64,000 bases of DNA from Flammeovirgaceae bacterium 311 (GTDB taxonomy: Bacteria; Bacteroidota; Bacteroidia; Cytophagales; Cyclobacteriaceae), in the NCBI GenBank assembly GCA_000597885.1, contig CP004371.1:6274501-6338500 (forward strand), in the 5' to 3' direction. Position numbers and translations under genes: made by a program. Below the pieces are notes generated by a model, which did not search any database, had not been told where the DNA came from, and was given only the letters and a program-made list of their open reading frames with translations. Positions 47,201 to 54,852 of this stretch are shown piece after piece. How positions within the stretch are numbered: the first letter of the stretch is position 1; each line of letters starts with the position of its first letter.

Positions 47201-47640
47201 TCTATCAGATCGTCGAGCACTTTTTGCTGATCTAATTCAACTTTAAAGCCAGCCCGCAAACCTATTTCTTTTGCAAAGGAGCGGATAATGCGCTGAAAGA
47301 AGCTGTCGATGGTGCTGACGGCAAAGTGGGAGTAATTGTGCAGGATAGACGAAAGCACCTGCTCCGCTCTTTTCTGAAGTGCTGCTTCGGAAAGCTGCGT
47401 GAGGGCCATCAGCTCCTGGCGCATGGAGTGGGGTTTGCCCCCGGCCAGCTCGTGCAGGGTTTCTACAATACGACTTTTCATTTCCTGGGTGGCCTTATTG
47501 GTAAAGGTTACGGCCAGGATGCTGCGAAAGTAATCCGGACTCTGCAGAGCCAGAGAAAGGTACTCCCGTGTGAGGGTGTATGTTTTACCGGATCCGGCAG
47601 AGGAGCGGTATATTTTAAAGTTTTTGGTAGCGGCTTGCAC
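44290..47640 (-). CDS. addA: AddA/RecB-like UvrD helicase with altered nuclease domain
   Basis: The 1116-residue protein is an SF1 helicase of the AddA type. It has the Walker A SSAGSGKTYTL (13-23), FTNKATQEMKSRI, LIDEFQDTSGFQWDNF (Walker B), VGDIKQSIYRWRGGDW, YTVHTSKGLQFRAVLMPYC and LLYVAFTRAEEALFAW. The C-terminal domain resembles a PD-(D/E)XK nuclease (LLRPDRV near 1048), but the usual D-x-K appears as IAIDFRVEAP near 1060, so the catalytic Lys is replaced by Arg. Its start is GTG because a stop codon lies four codons upstream. It probably joins with the AddB-like protein encoded 4.5 kb away. Confidence 0.88.
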   Translation of the reverse strand: MQAATKNFKIYRSSAGSGKTYTLTREYLSLALQSPDYFRSILAVTFTNKATQEMKSRIVETLHELAGGKPHSMRQELMALTQLSEAALQKRAEQVLSSILHNYSHFAVSTIDSFFQRIIRSFAKEIGLRAGFKVELDQQKVLDDLIDRVLAGVGVDKHLTRWLTQFAEEQIDEGKTWDIRRSIRTLAGEIFTESYKAHEKSLNRIAHDEKTLLKVLGQLKDLRVAFEQQMDELGRSALTFIKDRGLQTEDFAYGRSGPANYFSNILKENGKYEPGSRAREVLLDPEKWASKSNKQRDYVLSVALEGLQPLMQDALALYDDGYEKYNTAKEVLRFIYTLGILAHLTAVLSKYREDNDLLLISDAAVFLKDIIGENEAPFIYEKTGTRYLHFLIDEFQDTSGFQWDNFRPLVANSVASGNRNLVVGDIKQSIYRWRGGDWKLLLNRIALDIGPENTEHVNLNHNFRSCRQIIDFNNSLFFQAAWELKEICSSKFAEVADNKELNALEFEARNIAAAYAEVTQTYPENKSDNPCGLVKINFLEADEEEGSWKEQAQQAMLSTIEELQQKGYKARDIALLVRSNREGQELANVLMQAEEDKADGNPYNYRVISSDSLFLSNAASVCLLLNVLRYLHNAQNAVARTNMAYDYQRYILKPAQLDLHQLFRACAGDEEALQAYLPPEFLRKRAYLTKLPLYEMVETLIMLFSLNQLPGEWGYLQAFQDAVLQYSGEEKGDIDTFLNWWDETGHKHTVQVSESLDAIRIYTVHTSKGLQFRAVLMPYCQWELNHKPNANNFIWASSQMHPLQELEALPVRYSSRLEQTVFREQYFRELIQAYLDNLNLLYVAFTRAEEALFAWTPLPKISKGQSIPRADAVNGMLYRLLRGEMQASGITELYHEPLLSLPEGWQESSNIYENGVLEQVVTREKKGGEDSFALGQYLSTRWRSRLTVRKRNASLVLATDENSAARINWSRTLHSLLRQIRQPEDLERALENIYYEGMVNRQEIPAVRNQMQALFSHPVAGQWFQPRWEVRTELPLLNTTGYLLRPDRVITAGSVTIAIDFRVEAPQPAHEKRVQRYLKLLRRMQFTEVSGWVYYLEKGEARAVSINGTSQLGLAF

Positions 47641-48102
47641 AGTATTTATAGGTCAGCTCACTAAGATAAAGATTAGTGATGAGTACTCTGCGTTGCAGCT
47701 CCATAAAAAAGGGAGGAGCAGCCGGTTTTATGGGTGGTGCAGATTGGGTATGAGCATGATAGCTAAAAGACCAGGTCGATATTCAGAACATGACGAAAGT
47801 ACTGTTTGGGAGATGGATCTGACTGTATGATTTTCATCTGCCCTGCAAGAATTTTATTTAAAGTTATGGTTGAAGCTTAATATTGGATTATTCTGTTCTT
47901 AACTCTGAAATATGAGTTTAATTCAATTCATACGATTGCACTCAGTGCGTTTCCCGAATACATGATATTGGTCATTTTGTAACCACTCTAACTATCATGT
48001 TTCCAACCAATTTTCATCATGTTCCGGGGGGGTAGGCTGGTATACATTTGTATTAACAAAGCGGCTAAGCCGCAGCGAAATACAAACAAAACACTTACTA
48101 CC
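47641..48102. other. 462-bp divergent region
   Basis: The region lies between leftward addA and rightward YceI. It holds the YceI -7 element (48043-48050) and a small GCGGC/GCCGC hairpin at 48061-48073 in the leader. No other gene is convincing. Confidence 0.5.
48043..48050 (+). promoter_or_regulatory. -7 element of the YceI-porin operon
   Basis: TACATTTG matches TAnnTTTG exactly and lies 53 bases before the YceI start. No TTG is found at standard spacing. A short GC hairpin follows in the leader. Confidence 0.6.
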
Positions 48103-48693
48103 ATGAAAAGATCAATAACACTCCTAATCCTTATGCTACTTCCAGTTTGGGTAATGGCTCAGGAAAGCTTCAAAATATCGCCCAAAAGCACAGTACAGGT
48201 AGAGGGTACTTCTACCATGCACGACTGGACAATGACAAGCAGTGCTGTACAGGGTACTGTAGTGCTGGATCAGCAGGCTGGCAAGCTGAACACCATTAAG
48301 CAGGCAAATTTGAAGTTAAGTGCTGAAAGCCTGAAAAGTGGTAAAGACGCAATGGACAAAAATGCTTACAAAGCACTAAATACCAATAAACATAAAGATA
48401 TAGGGTTTGTGCTGAACAGCATCAAAAGCATTGAGCAGGTAAACGGAGCAACCAAAATAATTGCTAACGGCACAGTTACCATTGCCGGGGTAAGCAAGGC
48501 AGAAACGATCGAATTGCTGGGCAAGGTAGATAGCAAAGGAGCGGTTAGCTTCCAGGGCAGTAAAGCCATCAAGATGAGTGAGTACGGTGTAGAGCCTCCT
48601 TCCTTCATGTTTGGCAGCGTAACAACAGGCGATGCAATCACTATCAAGTTTAACATACTCTTAGGTTCAGCACAGGATCTGGTGAATAACTAA
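48103..48693 (+). CDS. YceI family periplasmic protein
   Basis: The 196-residue protein has a signal peptide (MKRSITLLILMLLPVWVMAQ) and a clear YceI barrel: SFKISPKSTVQVEGTSTMHDW, LSAESLKSGKDAMDKNAYKALNTNKHKDIGFVLNSI, GTVTIAGVSKAETIEL and VEPPSFMFGSVTTGDAITIKFNI. It probably carries a lipid or isoprenoid-like ligand. ATG at 48103 is preferred; the longer frame to 48019 overlaps the promoter. The porin gene follows 52 bases later on the same strand. Confidence 0.92.
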   Translation: MKRSITLLILMLLPVWVMAQESFKISPKSTVQVEGTSTMHDWTMTSSAVQGTVVLDQQAGKLNTIKQANLKLSAESLKSGKDAMDKNAYKALNTNKHKDIGFVLNSIKSIEQVNGATKIIANGTVTIAGVSKAETIELLGKVDSKGAVSFQGSKAIKMSEYGVEPPSFMFGSVTTGDAITIKFNILLGSAQDLVNN

Positions 48694-48745
48694 TACAATC
48701 ACACTTAGCAGTAAAAAAATCATACGCCCCTTAACTAAATCAGTC

Positions 48746-50062
48746 ATGAAAACTTCACAATTAAAAAGAATCGGTGCTGCCTTTACTATGGCAGCGGTTT
48801 GTGGCCTGGGCAGTGCATTTGCACAATATGCTCCACTGCAATACTTCAGACCTCACGACCAAACTGGCCTGAATGTGTTCGAACCAAAGAAACATCAGGA
48901 TACCGTTGCGTACAATGGTTTTGCCATACGCATAGGTGCAGGTTTTACTCAGCAGTTTCAGTCGCTAAGCCATACAAATACAGCTACAGCCGTATTTAAC
49001 GAAGCAGGCAAAAACCTGAATGAGCTATATGCCGTAGGACCTGGCTTTAACCTGGCAAATGCAAACCTGAACATCGATGCACAGCTTTCTGATGGTATCC
49101 GTGTTAGCTTACAAACCTACCTTTCCAGCCGTCACCACCAGGAAACATGGGTAAAAGGTGGTTACCTGCAGGTTGATAAACTGGAAATGCTGAACAGTGG
49201 TTTGCTTAACAAGATCATGCAGAATGTAAGCATCCGCGCCGGTCACTATGAAGTGAACTATGGTGATGCCCACTTCCGCAGAACTGACAATGGTAGTGCC
49301 ATTTACAACCCTCTGGTAGGTAACCTGATCATGGATGCCTTCACAACAGAAATTGGTGGTGAAGTGGTGTACCAGCATCCAAGTGGCTTCCTGGCTGTGG
49401 TTGGTGTAACCGGTGGTGAGATCCAGGGTGGTATCAACAGAGTGCCAGACAGAAAAAGGTCTCCTGTTGTGATTGGTAAAGTGGGTTACGACAAACAGCT
49501 GAACGAAGATGTACGAGTTCGCTTAACAGGTTCTGTTTACACCACTAAAAACTCTGTAAGAAACACCCTTTATGGTGGCGACCGTACCGGCTCTCGTTAC
49601 TACCTGGTAATGGAAAATACACTGGCAACTGCTGCGGGCAACTTTACTTCAGGCCGCTTTAATCCCAACATGACCAACGAAATCACTGCCGTTATGATCA
49701 ACCCTTTCGTGAAAGTAGGCGGTCTGGAATTCTTCGGTACAATTGAAAGAGCTTCAGGTTCTGCATACGGCGAACCAGAAAATCGTACCTGGAACCAACT
49801 TGCTGCCGAAGTAGTGTATCGCCTGCCAATGTACGATCAGGTTTACGTAGCAGGTCGCTATAACACAGTAAGTGGTGAGATGCTGGGCGGGCTAGAGCCA
49901 ACCATCAACAGAGCACAGGCTGGCTTAGGCTGGTTCTTAACCAAAAACGTGCTGCTGAAAGGGGAATATGTAAAACAACAATATAAAGGCTTCGCAGCCA
50001 CTGATATCAGAAATGGTGGCGAATTCAATGGGGTAGTAGTGGAAGGTGTGGTTAGTTTCTAA
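48746..50062 (+). CDS. Outer-membrane porin-like beta-barrel protein
   Basis: The 438-residue protein has a signal peptide (cut after GSAFA, residue 26). Long alternating strands suit a barrel of about 16-18 strands, for example IRIGAGFTQQFQSLSH, LNIDAQLSDGIRVSLQTYLSSRHH, VSIRAGHYEVNYGDAHFRR and VVIGKVGYDKQLNEDVRVRLTGSVYTT, ending VVVEGVVSF. It resembles Bacteroidota porins placed beside YceI genes. Solute preference is unknown. It ends at a very strong terminator. Confidence 0.83.
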   Translation: MKTSQLKRIGAAFTMAAVCGLGSAFAQYAPLQYFRPHDQTGLNVFEPKKHQDTVAYNGFAIRIGAGFTQQFQSLSHTNTATAVFNEAGKNLNELYAVGPGFNLANANLNIDAQLSDGIRVSLQTYLSSRHHQETWVKGGYLQVDKLEMLNSGLLNKIMQNVSIRAGHYEVNYGDAHFRRTDNGSAIYNPLVGNLIMDAFTTEIGGEVVYQHPSGFLAVVGVTGGEIQGGINRVPDRKRSPVVIGKVGYDKQLNEDVRVRLTGSVYTTKNSVRNTLYGGDRTGSRYYLVMENTLATAAGNFTSGRFNPNMTNEITAVMINPFVKVGGLEFFGTIERASGSAYGEPENRTWNQLAAEVVYRLPMYDQVYVAGRYNTVSGEMLGGLEPTINRAQAGLGWFLTKNVLLKGEYVKQQYKGFAATDIRNGGEFNGVVVEGVVSF

Positions 50063-50080
50063 ATTAACGCACCAAACTCA

Positions 50081-50116
50081 AAAGCCCGCCTCGTTTTGAG
50101 GCGGGCTTTTTGTTTT
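50081..50116 (+). terminator. Terminator after the porin gene
   Basis: AAAGCCCGCCTC and GAGGCGGGCTTT pair perfectly around GTTTT, followed by TTTTTG and more T. Confidence 0.92.
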
Positions 50117-50224
50117 TATACAAGCTGTAAAATGCTTTGTCATTGTACAGGGGGTGTCAGGATTTATCTGTTGCAAGACAATTGTTTCCAGCATAGCTCT
50201 TGCATGTTTCATAAACCGCAGGTA

Positions 50225-50605
50225 CTAATCGTTCTGTGAATAGGCGATGGTGGAGAGCAGTGCATTTTCAGACTGCCTGGAATCCAGCCGGGTATGCTGA
50301 ACCACAATGGGTACGTCGGATTCTATCAGGCTGGCGTAATCTTTTCCTGCAGGTACCGGCTCGGGGTCTTTCAGATCATTAAAGCGCAGGTGTTTGGTGC
50401 GGCGTGCCGGAACAGTAAAGCGGTAAGGGCCAGCAGGATCTCTGTCAGAGAAAAATACGGTAAGTACCACATGGGCATCCTTTTCTCCTGCATTCAGGAT
50501 GCAGGCTGTTTCATGGCTTAGGAATTCCGGCTCCGGTCCGTTACTCCAGCTTGGAATATATCCTTCTGCAATTGCCCATTTTTTCTTTCCAATAGGGTTC
50601 TCCAT
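50225..50605 (-). CDS. Sensory rhodopsin transducer (ASRT) family protein
   Basis: The 126-residue cytoplasmic protein matches the small beta-sandwich family founded by the Anabaena sensory rhodopsin transducer (PF07100). Characteristic are WAIAEGYIPSWSNGPEPEFLSHETACILN, VFFSDRDPAGPYRFTVPARRTKHLRFNDL and SDVPIVVQHTRLDSRQSENALLSTIAY. ASRT tetramers bind the cytoplasmic face of a sensory rhodopsin and may bind DNA or other ligands. No rhodopsin or retinal gene is in this window, so the protein probably has another partner; many relatives also lack a rhodopsin. Confidence 0.92.
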   Translation of the reverse strand: MENPIGKKKWAIAEGYIPSWSNGPEPEFLSHETACILNAGEKDAHVVLTVFFSDRDPAGPYRFTVPARRTKHLRFNDLKDPEPVPAGKDYASLIESDVPIVVQHTRLDSRQSENALLSTIAYSQND

Positions 50606-50702
50606 AGTACTTGTTTAAAAAATTTCCGGATTGTATAAATCTTTATACTTCAATAAATGACTTACCCGCCTGGTTGTTTTGTATGCAGGCTTGCTATGCC
50701 CT

Positions 50703-50737
50703 AAAAAAAAGCGCCATGACATTTTAGCCATGGCGCC
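50703..50737 (-). terminator. Terminator after the 50.8-51.1 kb gene
   Basis: GCGCCATG and CATGGCGC pair; on the minus strand eight T follow. Confidence 0.88.
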
Positions 50738-50758
50738 TGATATTGATCAAAAAGAGCA

Positions 50759-51127
50759 TTATACCTCTCTGAACTTTCTACGCAGGAGGATGTCAGCAGT
50801 ATCCTCATCATGATAAAGGCTTTCGCCATGATGATCTTTGATGGTCAGCCCTTTTTCGTATCCTTCTTTTTCGAATGTTTGCAGGATCCAGCCCGGGTTA
50901 AATTCCTTTTCAGATACATCGGCTTCCAGCTCGTAGCGCAACAATTCATCATTTGTGTTGGGTGCAGGATCAACAATATCTATTTTTTTAATTTTTGATG
51001 TTATTCCCCTTTCTTCAAAGGGTTTTTGCACAAGATCCGTAATGTGATCGTCTGCAGTTTGATATTTGCCCCCGGGCTTTTCATAGTCCCTGAGCAACAG
51101 CATTGGAAATTCTATATAAAGTGTCAT
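50759..51127 (-). CDS. Small orphan protein
   Basis: The 122-residue acidic protein has no leader or membrane helix. I do not recognise it. It has a mixed alpha/beta pattern: ITDLVQKPFEERGITSKIKKIDIVD in the middle and LTIKDHHGESLYHDEDTADILLRRKF at the end. It starts 36 bases after the M49-like peptidase gene on the same strand and ends at a strong terminator, so the two form a transcript. Confidence 0.66.
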   Translation of the reverse strand: MTLYIEFPMLLLRDYEKPGGKYQTADDHITDLVQKPFEERGITSKIKKIDIVDPAPNTNDELLRYELEADVSEKEFNPGWILQTFEKEGYEKGLTIKDHHGESLYHDEDTADILLRRKFREV

Positions 51128-51163
51128 AAGTAAGTCTTCTAATGATTAGAAGACTCTTTACGA

Positions 51164-52852
51164 CTACTGTAATCCCAATGTTTCCAGCCCCTGCTCAAAC
51201 ACAACATCAACCGGAATACTTTTGGCTGCCAGGCGGTCTATATCTGCCTGTAACTGCTGGGTTATATTTCCTTTTTCTGCTACCAGCTGGCTAACGGCAC
51301 TGTAGTCGCCCTCGCCCTGCATTACCAGGATATCTTTGCTTAGGTCATTCATGGCCTGTTGCATTTTTTGGTAATTTACCCGGTAGGTACCTGTGGCCGC
51401 ATCTCGTTCAAAAGCTCCTTTTTCGGCAAAATAATTAAACCTCACCATGTTGGCCCTGCCGTGGGCGCTGCTGGCGCCAAAGCGTATGCTCCGGAATATG
51501 GAGGCTAAAAAGGTGGTGTAATAATCCTGCAGTTGACCATCCAACTCTTTTTTCTCCAGCAGCTGGGTAACCATGTAGAGGCCCAACACATCGGCTTTGC
51601 CTTCTTCCAGGGCAGAGGCATGCTCTTTAAGCGCTTCACGCACAGTTCCCCTGTTGTTGATGGTGTTTTTTATGCCCAGGCCATGCGCTACCTCATGAAA
51701 CATGGTGTTGGCAAAGAAGGCATCGAACGTAATATGCTGGCGCTGGTCCTGCGCAATAAGCTCTTCTGAAATGGGAATCAGGATTTCATCGAATTTAGCG
51801 CGCATAGCATTTTTAAGCTGCAGGCGGCGGGTACCTTTCTGCAGCTGTACCTCCTCATCGTTTGGCAGGTTAATGGCAATGGTTTTAGAGCCTGCATTGG
51901 CATCGCCGGCGTAGTACACCACATCATAGGCATTGAGGTCGGAGTCGGTGCCGGGCGTTTCGGTTTTGTAGCGGGCATCTACCGGCAGGTTACGCTGCAG
52001 TTCAGGCAGGAAGGAGGCATATTTGGCAAGGCGCTGGCTCCAGTCCATGTCCTTGATCAGGATATAAGCTTCATGGGCAGCCTTATAACCAAAGAGGTGG
52101 TCTTCGTAAGTTTCTATGGGTCCTATCACCACATCTATCTGGTTGTTCTTCATATCCATCCAGGCCAGGTCACTGGGCTGATAATTGTCTGTCAGCAGGG
52201 CTTCTGCCCGTAATTCCAGGTAATTTTTAAAACCTGGATCTTCGGCAAGTGCTGCTGCCTGCCGTAAGAGCGCCGCAACCTTTTTCACCTGTGGGGCAAA
52301 TACTTCATGATAGGGAACTGCCATCAGGCTTCTGTCAGGATTACGCCTGATAAAGGTGTACTGACTGGTTTTATCAGGGATGTTCGCAGCCTCAAATTCT
52401 TCTTTGGTGATATCTGCCGGATAAAAGTTGGCACCTTCCGGTTTTGGACCTACGCCCTCTACAAAGGGGGCATTGTTTTCAAGGCGGTCCCAAGGACCAT
52501 AGTTGATGTTGATGTAGCGTTTCAGGGAGTCGTTATCAGCACCACTGAGCAATACAGTAGGGTTGCCATAGGCTTCGTACCAAAACAGCTCGTTCATGAT
52601 GTCCGCAGCTTCAATAAGCAGCGGAATCATCTTTCTCTGATTGTCTGATAAATGACTTAAATCAGTTGTTAGGCGTACCTGAGTATACTTTTCTAGTTTT
52701 TTTTCTAGATTAACAGAAGCCCTTACAGCAGGCCTGCTGGTGGTATCAAGGGCTATCTCCTGTGATTCGCTGCCCGACTGGCTGGACTGGCAGCCGCCAA
52801 GGCTCAGCAGTAAGGCTGCTGCTCCGATTGCATAAGTGCGCAAATTGCTCAT
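51164..52852 (-). CDS. M49-like zinc metallopeptidase lipoprotein (dipeptidyl-peptidase III related)
   Basis: The 562-residue protein has a lipoprotein leader (LLLSLGGC, lipid Cys at residue 21), so it is membrane-anchored outside the cytoplasm. The zinc site is HEVAHGLG (His386, Glu387 and His390), with EEGKADVLGLY (Glu416 or 417) as third ligand. Helical fold and sequence around the site recall family M49, whose classical motif is HExxGH; here the motif is the shorter HExxH. Such enzymes trim dipeptides from short peptides. It is the first gene of a two-gene unit. Confidence 0.84.
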   Translation of the reverse strand: MSNLRTYAIGAAALLLSLGGCQSSQSGSESQEIALDTTSRPAVRASVNLEKKLEKYTQVRLTTDLSHLSDNQRKMIPLLIEAADIMNELFWYEAYGNPTVLLSGADNDSLKRYININYGPWDRLENNAPFVEGVGPKPEGANFYPADITKEEFEAANIPDKTSQYTFIRRNPDRSLMAVPYHEVFAPQVKKVAALLRQAAALAEDPGFKNYLELRAEALLTDNYQPSDLAWMDMKNNQIDVVIGPIETYEDHLFGYKAAHEAYILIKDMDWSQRLAKYASFLPELQRNLPVDARYKTETPGTDSDLNAYDVVYYAGDANAGSKTIAINLPNDEEVQLQKGTRRLQLKNAMRAKFDEILIPISEELIAQDQRQHITFDAFFANTMFHEVAHGLGIKNTINNRGTVREALKEHASALEEGKADVLGLYMVTQLLEKKELDGQLQDYYTTFLASIFRSIRFGASSAHGRANMVRFNYFAEKGAFERDAATGTYRVNYQKMQQAMNDLSKDILVMQGEGDYSAVSQLVAEKGNITQQLQADIDRLAAKSIPVDVVFEQGLETLGLQ

Positions 52853-52959
52853 GTAGTGTGAAAGAATGGTAATGTCGTAAAATAACCACTTAATTTTATA
52901 TAGATAAAATAGAACTAAAAGAAATCGTTTTCGTTAAAAAGCCACACCTACAGATTACA

Positions 52960-53424
52960 ATGGAAGCAGTTGATCATAAATCTTTAAAGAATACATTGCT
53001 GGATGCCTGCATCGAAAAACAGCAACAGATGGTCCAAACGGCTCGGGAGGCCATGGTTTCCATCCAGGAAAGTGCGCTTGCTGAGCGCAGCAACGAAGAA
53101 ATGACAGACAGCTTCACTGCTCAATGTCAGAACGAACAGAGCATGTATGCACGACGCATGCATGAAGCTACAGGAGTGTTAACAATTTTAGAGCGTGTAA
53201 AAGGTGTTCGCAAGGGTACAGGCATTGGCTTTGGCTCCCTGGTGATCACAGATAAGATGAATTTTTTTGTTGCCGCCAGTTTGGGAGATTTTGAGCTGGA
53301 TGGTCAGAAGTACTTTATCATCTCAACCCAAACGCCTATTTACGAAGCAATGGAAGGTAAAGAGCCCGGCCAGAGCTTTAGCTTTCGCGGACGAAATTAT
53401 AAAATCAAAGAAGTGATGTATTAA
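52960..53424 (+). CDS. GreA/GreB-like transcription factor
   Basis: The 154-residue protein has an N-terminal helical hairpin (residues 8-80, with a tip around ERSNEEMTDSF). A C-terminal FKBP-like domain ends ISTQTPIYEAMEGKEPGQSFSFRGRNYKIKEV, which parallels the SPIGRALIGKKVGD...Y.I closing of GreA. True Gre factors insert the coiled coil into the RNA polymerase channel to rescue backtracked complexes; the acidic tip of GreA (D-Y-S-E) is not conserved here, so it may be a Gre paralogue with another role. It is monocistronic and divergent from the peptidase gene. Confidence 0.76.
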   Translation: MEAVDHKSLKNTLLDACIEKQQQMVQTAREAMVSIQESALAERSNEEMTDSFTAQCQNEQSMYARRMHEATGVLTILERVKGVRKGTGIGFGSLVITDKMNFFVAASLGDFELDGQKYFIISTQTPIYEAMEGKEPGQSFSFRGRNYKIKEVMY

Positions 53425-53455
53425 GGATTTTCTCCAATCCACAACCACCGGAACA

Positions 53456-53494
53456 AAAAGAAAGGCTACCTCTGCAGGTGGCCTTTCTTTTTTA
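53456..53494 (+). terminator. Terminator after the Gre-like gene
   Basis: AAAGAAAGGC(T)ACC pairs with GGT(G)GCCTTTCTTT around a short loop and ends in a T run. Confidence 0.85.
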
Positions 53495-53526
53495 ATGAGT
53501 GAATGAGCGGTCGCCGATGCGATAGA

Positions 53527-54669
53527 TCAGGCCTCTATCAGGTCTTCTGCTTCCTGGTCTTTCAGCTGCTCTCCGCGTATTTCAGGCAGGGCATCTGGTT
53601 CAATCCACTGATGGCTGGCAGCATGCTCGGCAGCTTCGACGGTATTCTTAACCAAAAGCATTTCTACGCCCGTTTTGCTCTTTAGCTCCTGGGCTATTGC
53701 TGCTATTTCTTCGTGCCGGTGGGGCTTGCATACATCCCGGATGTAGATCACCTTTACCCGCTCCGGGTACCTGTAGACTACCTCACGGTAAATTTCAGGA
53801 TCTTTCTGGCCGCTGTCTCCAATCAGGATAAAAGACTTCTGGGGGTACATCTGCATAATAGTCTTTACCTGTGCCAGCTTGTGTCCTTCATGCAGGGAGG
53901 CCATAAACCTGAACCTGTCCAGGCGGCTGTCGCGCAACAGCAGTGGCCCTTTAGGTATGTTTTGCACATGGCAAAAGTCTGCCAGCATGTCGTATAGTTT
54001 CCAGCTGCTGCTGCTCACATAAAAAATGGGGGTGAAGCGTTCCTGGTGGTAACCCCGGTGCAGGGCACGGTAAAAGGCTGCAACGCCCTCAAAAGGCAAG
54101 CGGGTTTGTGCATTATTGAAAAGCATGAGCCGCAGCTTTTTATATGCATTTGTAGCCCTGGATACCAGAATGGTGTCGTCAACATCTGATATCACCCCAA
54201 TACTATTGTCCTCTCCGGAGAGAAGGATTTCACCTGTGGCACGGATGGGCCCCTGGTTATAGGTAACTTTATCCAGCAGCTCCAGCCGTACACTTTCCCA
54301 GGGATCGGTAATTTTGGCAAGTTTATTTACCTTAAAGGAGAGGTAAAAATAACCTTCGGAATCGGTTTGTACAGTTTTGTGCTGTCCCTGGAAATGGGCA
54401 CGAAGCTGCACCCGCGGTGTTTCACTGCTGATATAGCGTTTAAACAGGGCAGAAGCATTGTGCCAGCTGTTTGCAGACTCTGGAATTATCTGTTGTCCTT
54501 TGTCTTCAAGCACCAGCCCACGCAAAATGGCAGTATTATCATTTCCAAACCCTCTGAATGGTAAAATTCTTGGCTGACCCAGCAGTCCTGTGCGTTGCTT
54601 GAATCGAAAACGATAATAATCCAGTTTATTGGCCGAACGGCCTAGATAACGAAATACTTTCTTCTTCAT
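53527..54669 (-). CDS. APP1-family phosphatase (DUF2183)
   Basis: The 380-residue protein matches bacterial homologues of yeast App1, a Mg-dependent phosphatidate phosphatase of the HAD class. The catalytic motif is DVDDT (162-166) after GVIS. Further HAD motifs are FYVSSSSWKLYDML (near 215) and FILIGDSGQKDPEIY (near 280). The N-terminal half is a beta-rich domain with a transthyretin-like look (RVQLRAHFQGQHKTVQTDSEGYFYLSF). There is no leader. The substrate is probably a phospholipid but is not proved for bacteria. Confidence 0.9.
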   Translation of the reverse strand: MKKKVFRYLGRSANKLDYYRFRFKQRTGLLGQPRILPFRGFGNDNTAILRGLVLEDKGQQIIPESANSWHNASALFKRYISSETPRVQLRAHFQGQHKTVQTDSEGYFYLSFKVNKLAKITDPWESVRLELLDKVTYNQGPIRATGEILLSGEDNSIGVISDVDDTILVSRATNAYKKLRLMLFNNAQTRLPFEGVAAFYRALHRGYHQERFTPIFYVSSSSWKLYDMLADFCHVQNIPKGPLLLRDSRLDRFRFMASLHEGHKLAQVKTIMQMYPQKSFILIGDSGQKDPEIYREVVYRYPERVKVIYIRDVCKPHRHEEIAAIAQELKSKTGVEMLLVKNTVEAAEHAASHQWIEPDALPEIRGEQLKDQEAEDLIEA

Positions 54670-54752
54670 ATTCTATTTACTTCACGCAATAGCAAGTGCT
54701 AAAGTTACATGGGGAGCCGGCAGAATCATTAGTCAATACACCTTTTTGAAAG

Positions 54753-54760
54753 TATATTTG
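54753..54760 (+). promoter_or_regulatory. -7 element upstream of the DUF5916 gene
   Basis: TATATTTG is an exact TAnnTTTG match about 93 bases before the chosen start. No TTG at standard spacing is seen. Confidence 0.5.
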
Positions 54761-54852
54761 TTATACCGTTTTGAAGGCTCTTCTCCCCCAAATTTAATAC
54801 CACATTTAAACTAAACTGTGCAGGCACAGCTTTGAAAAGCAATATCTGTTTT

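Noticed and set aside
47570-47830. 86-codon rightward frame at the addA start
   Set aside because: Mostly antisense to addA and without any recognisable domain.
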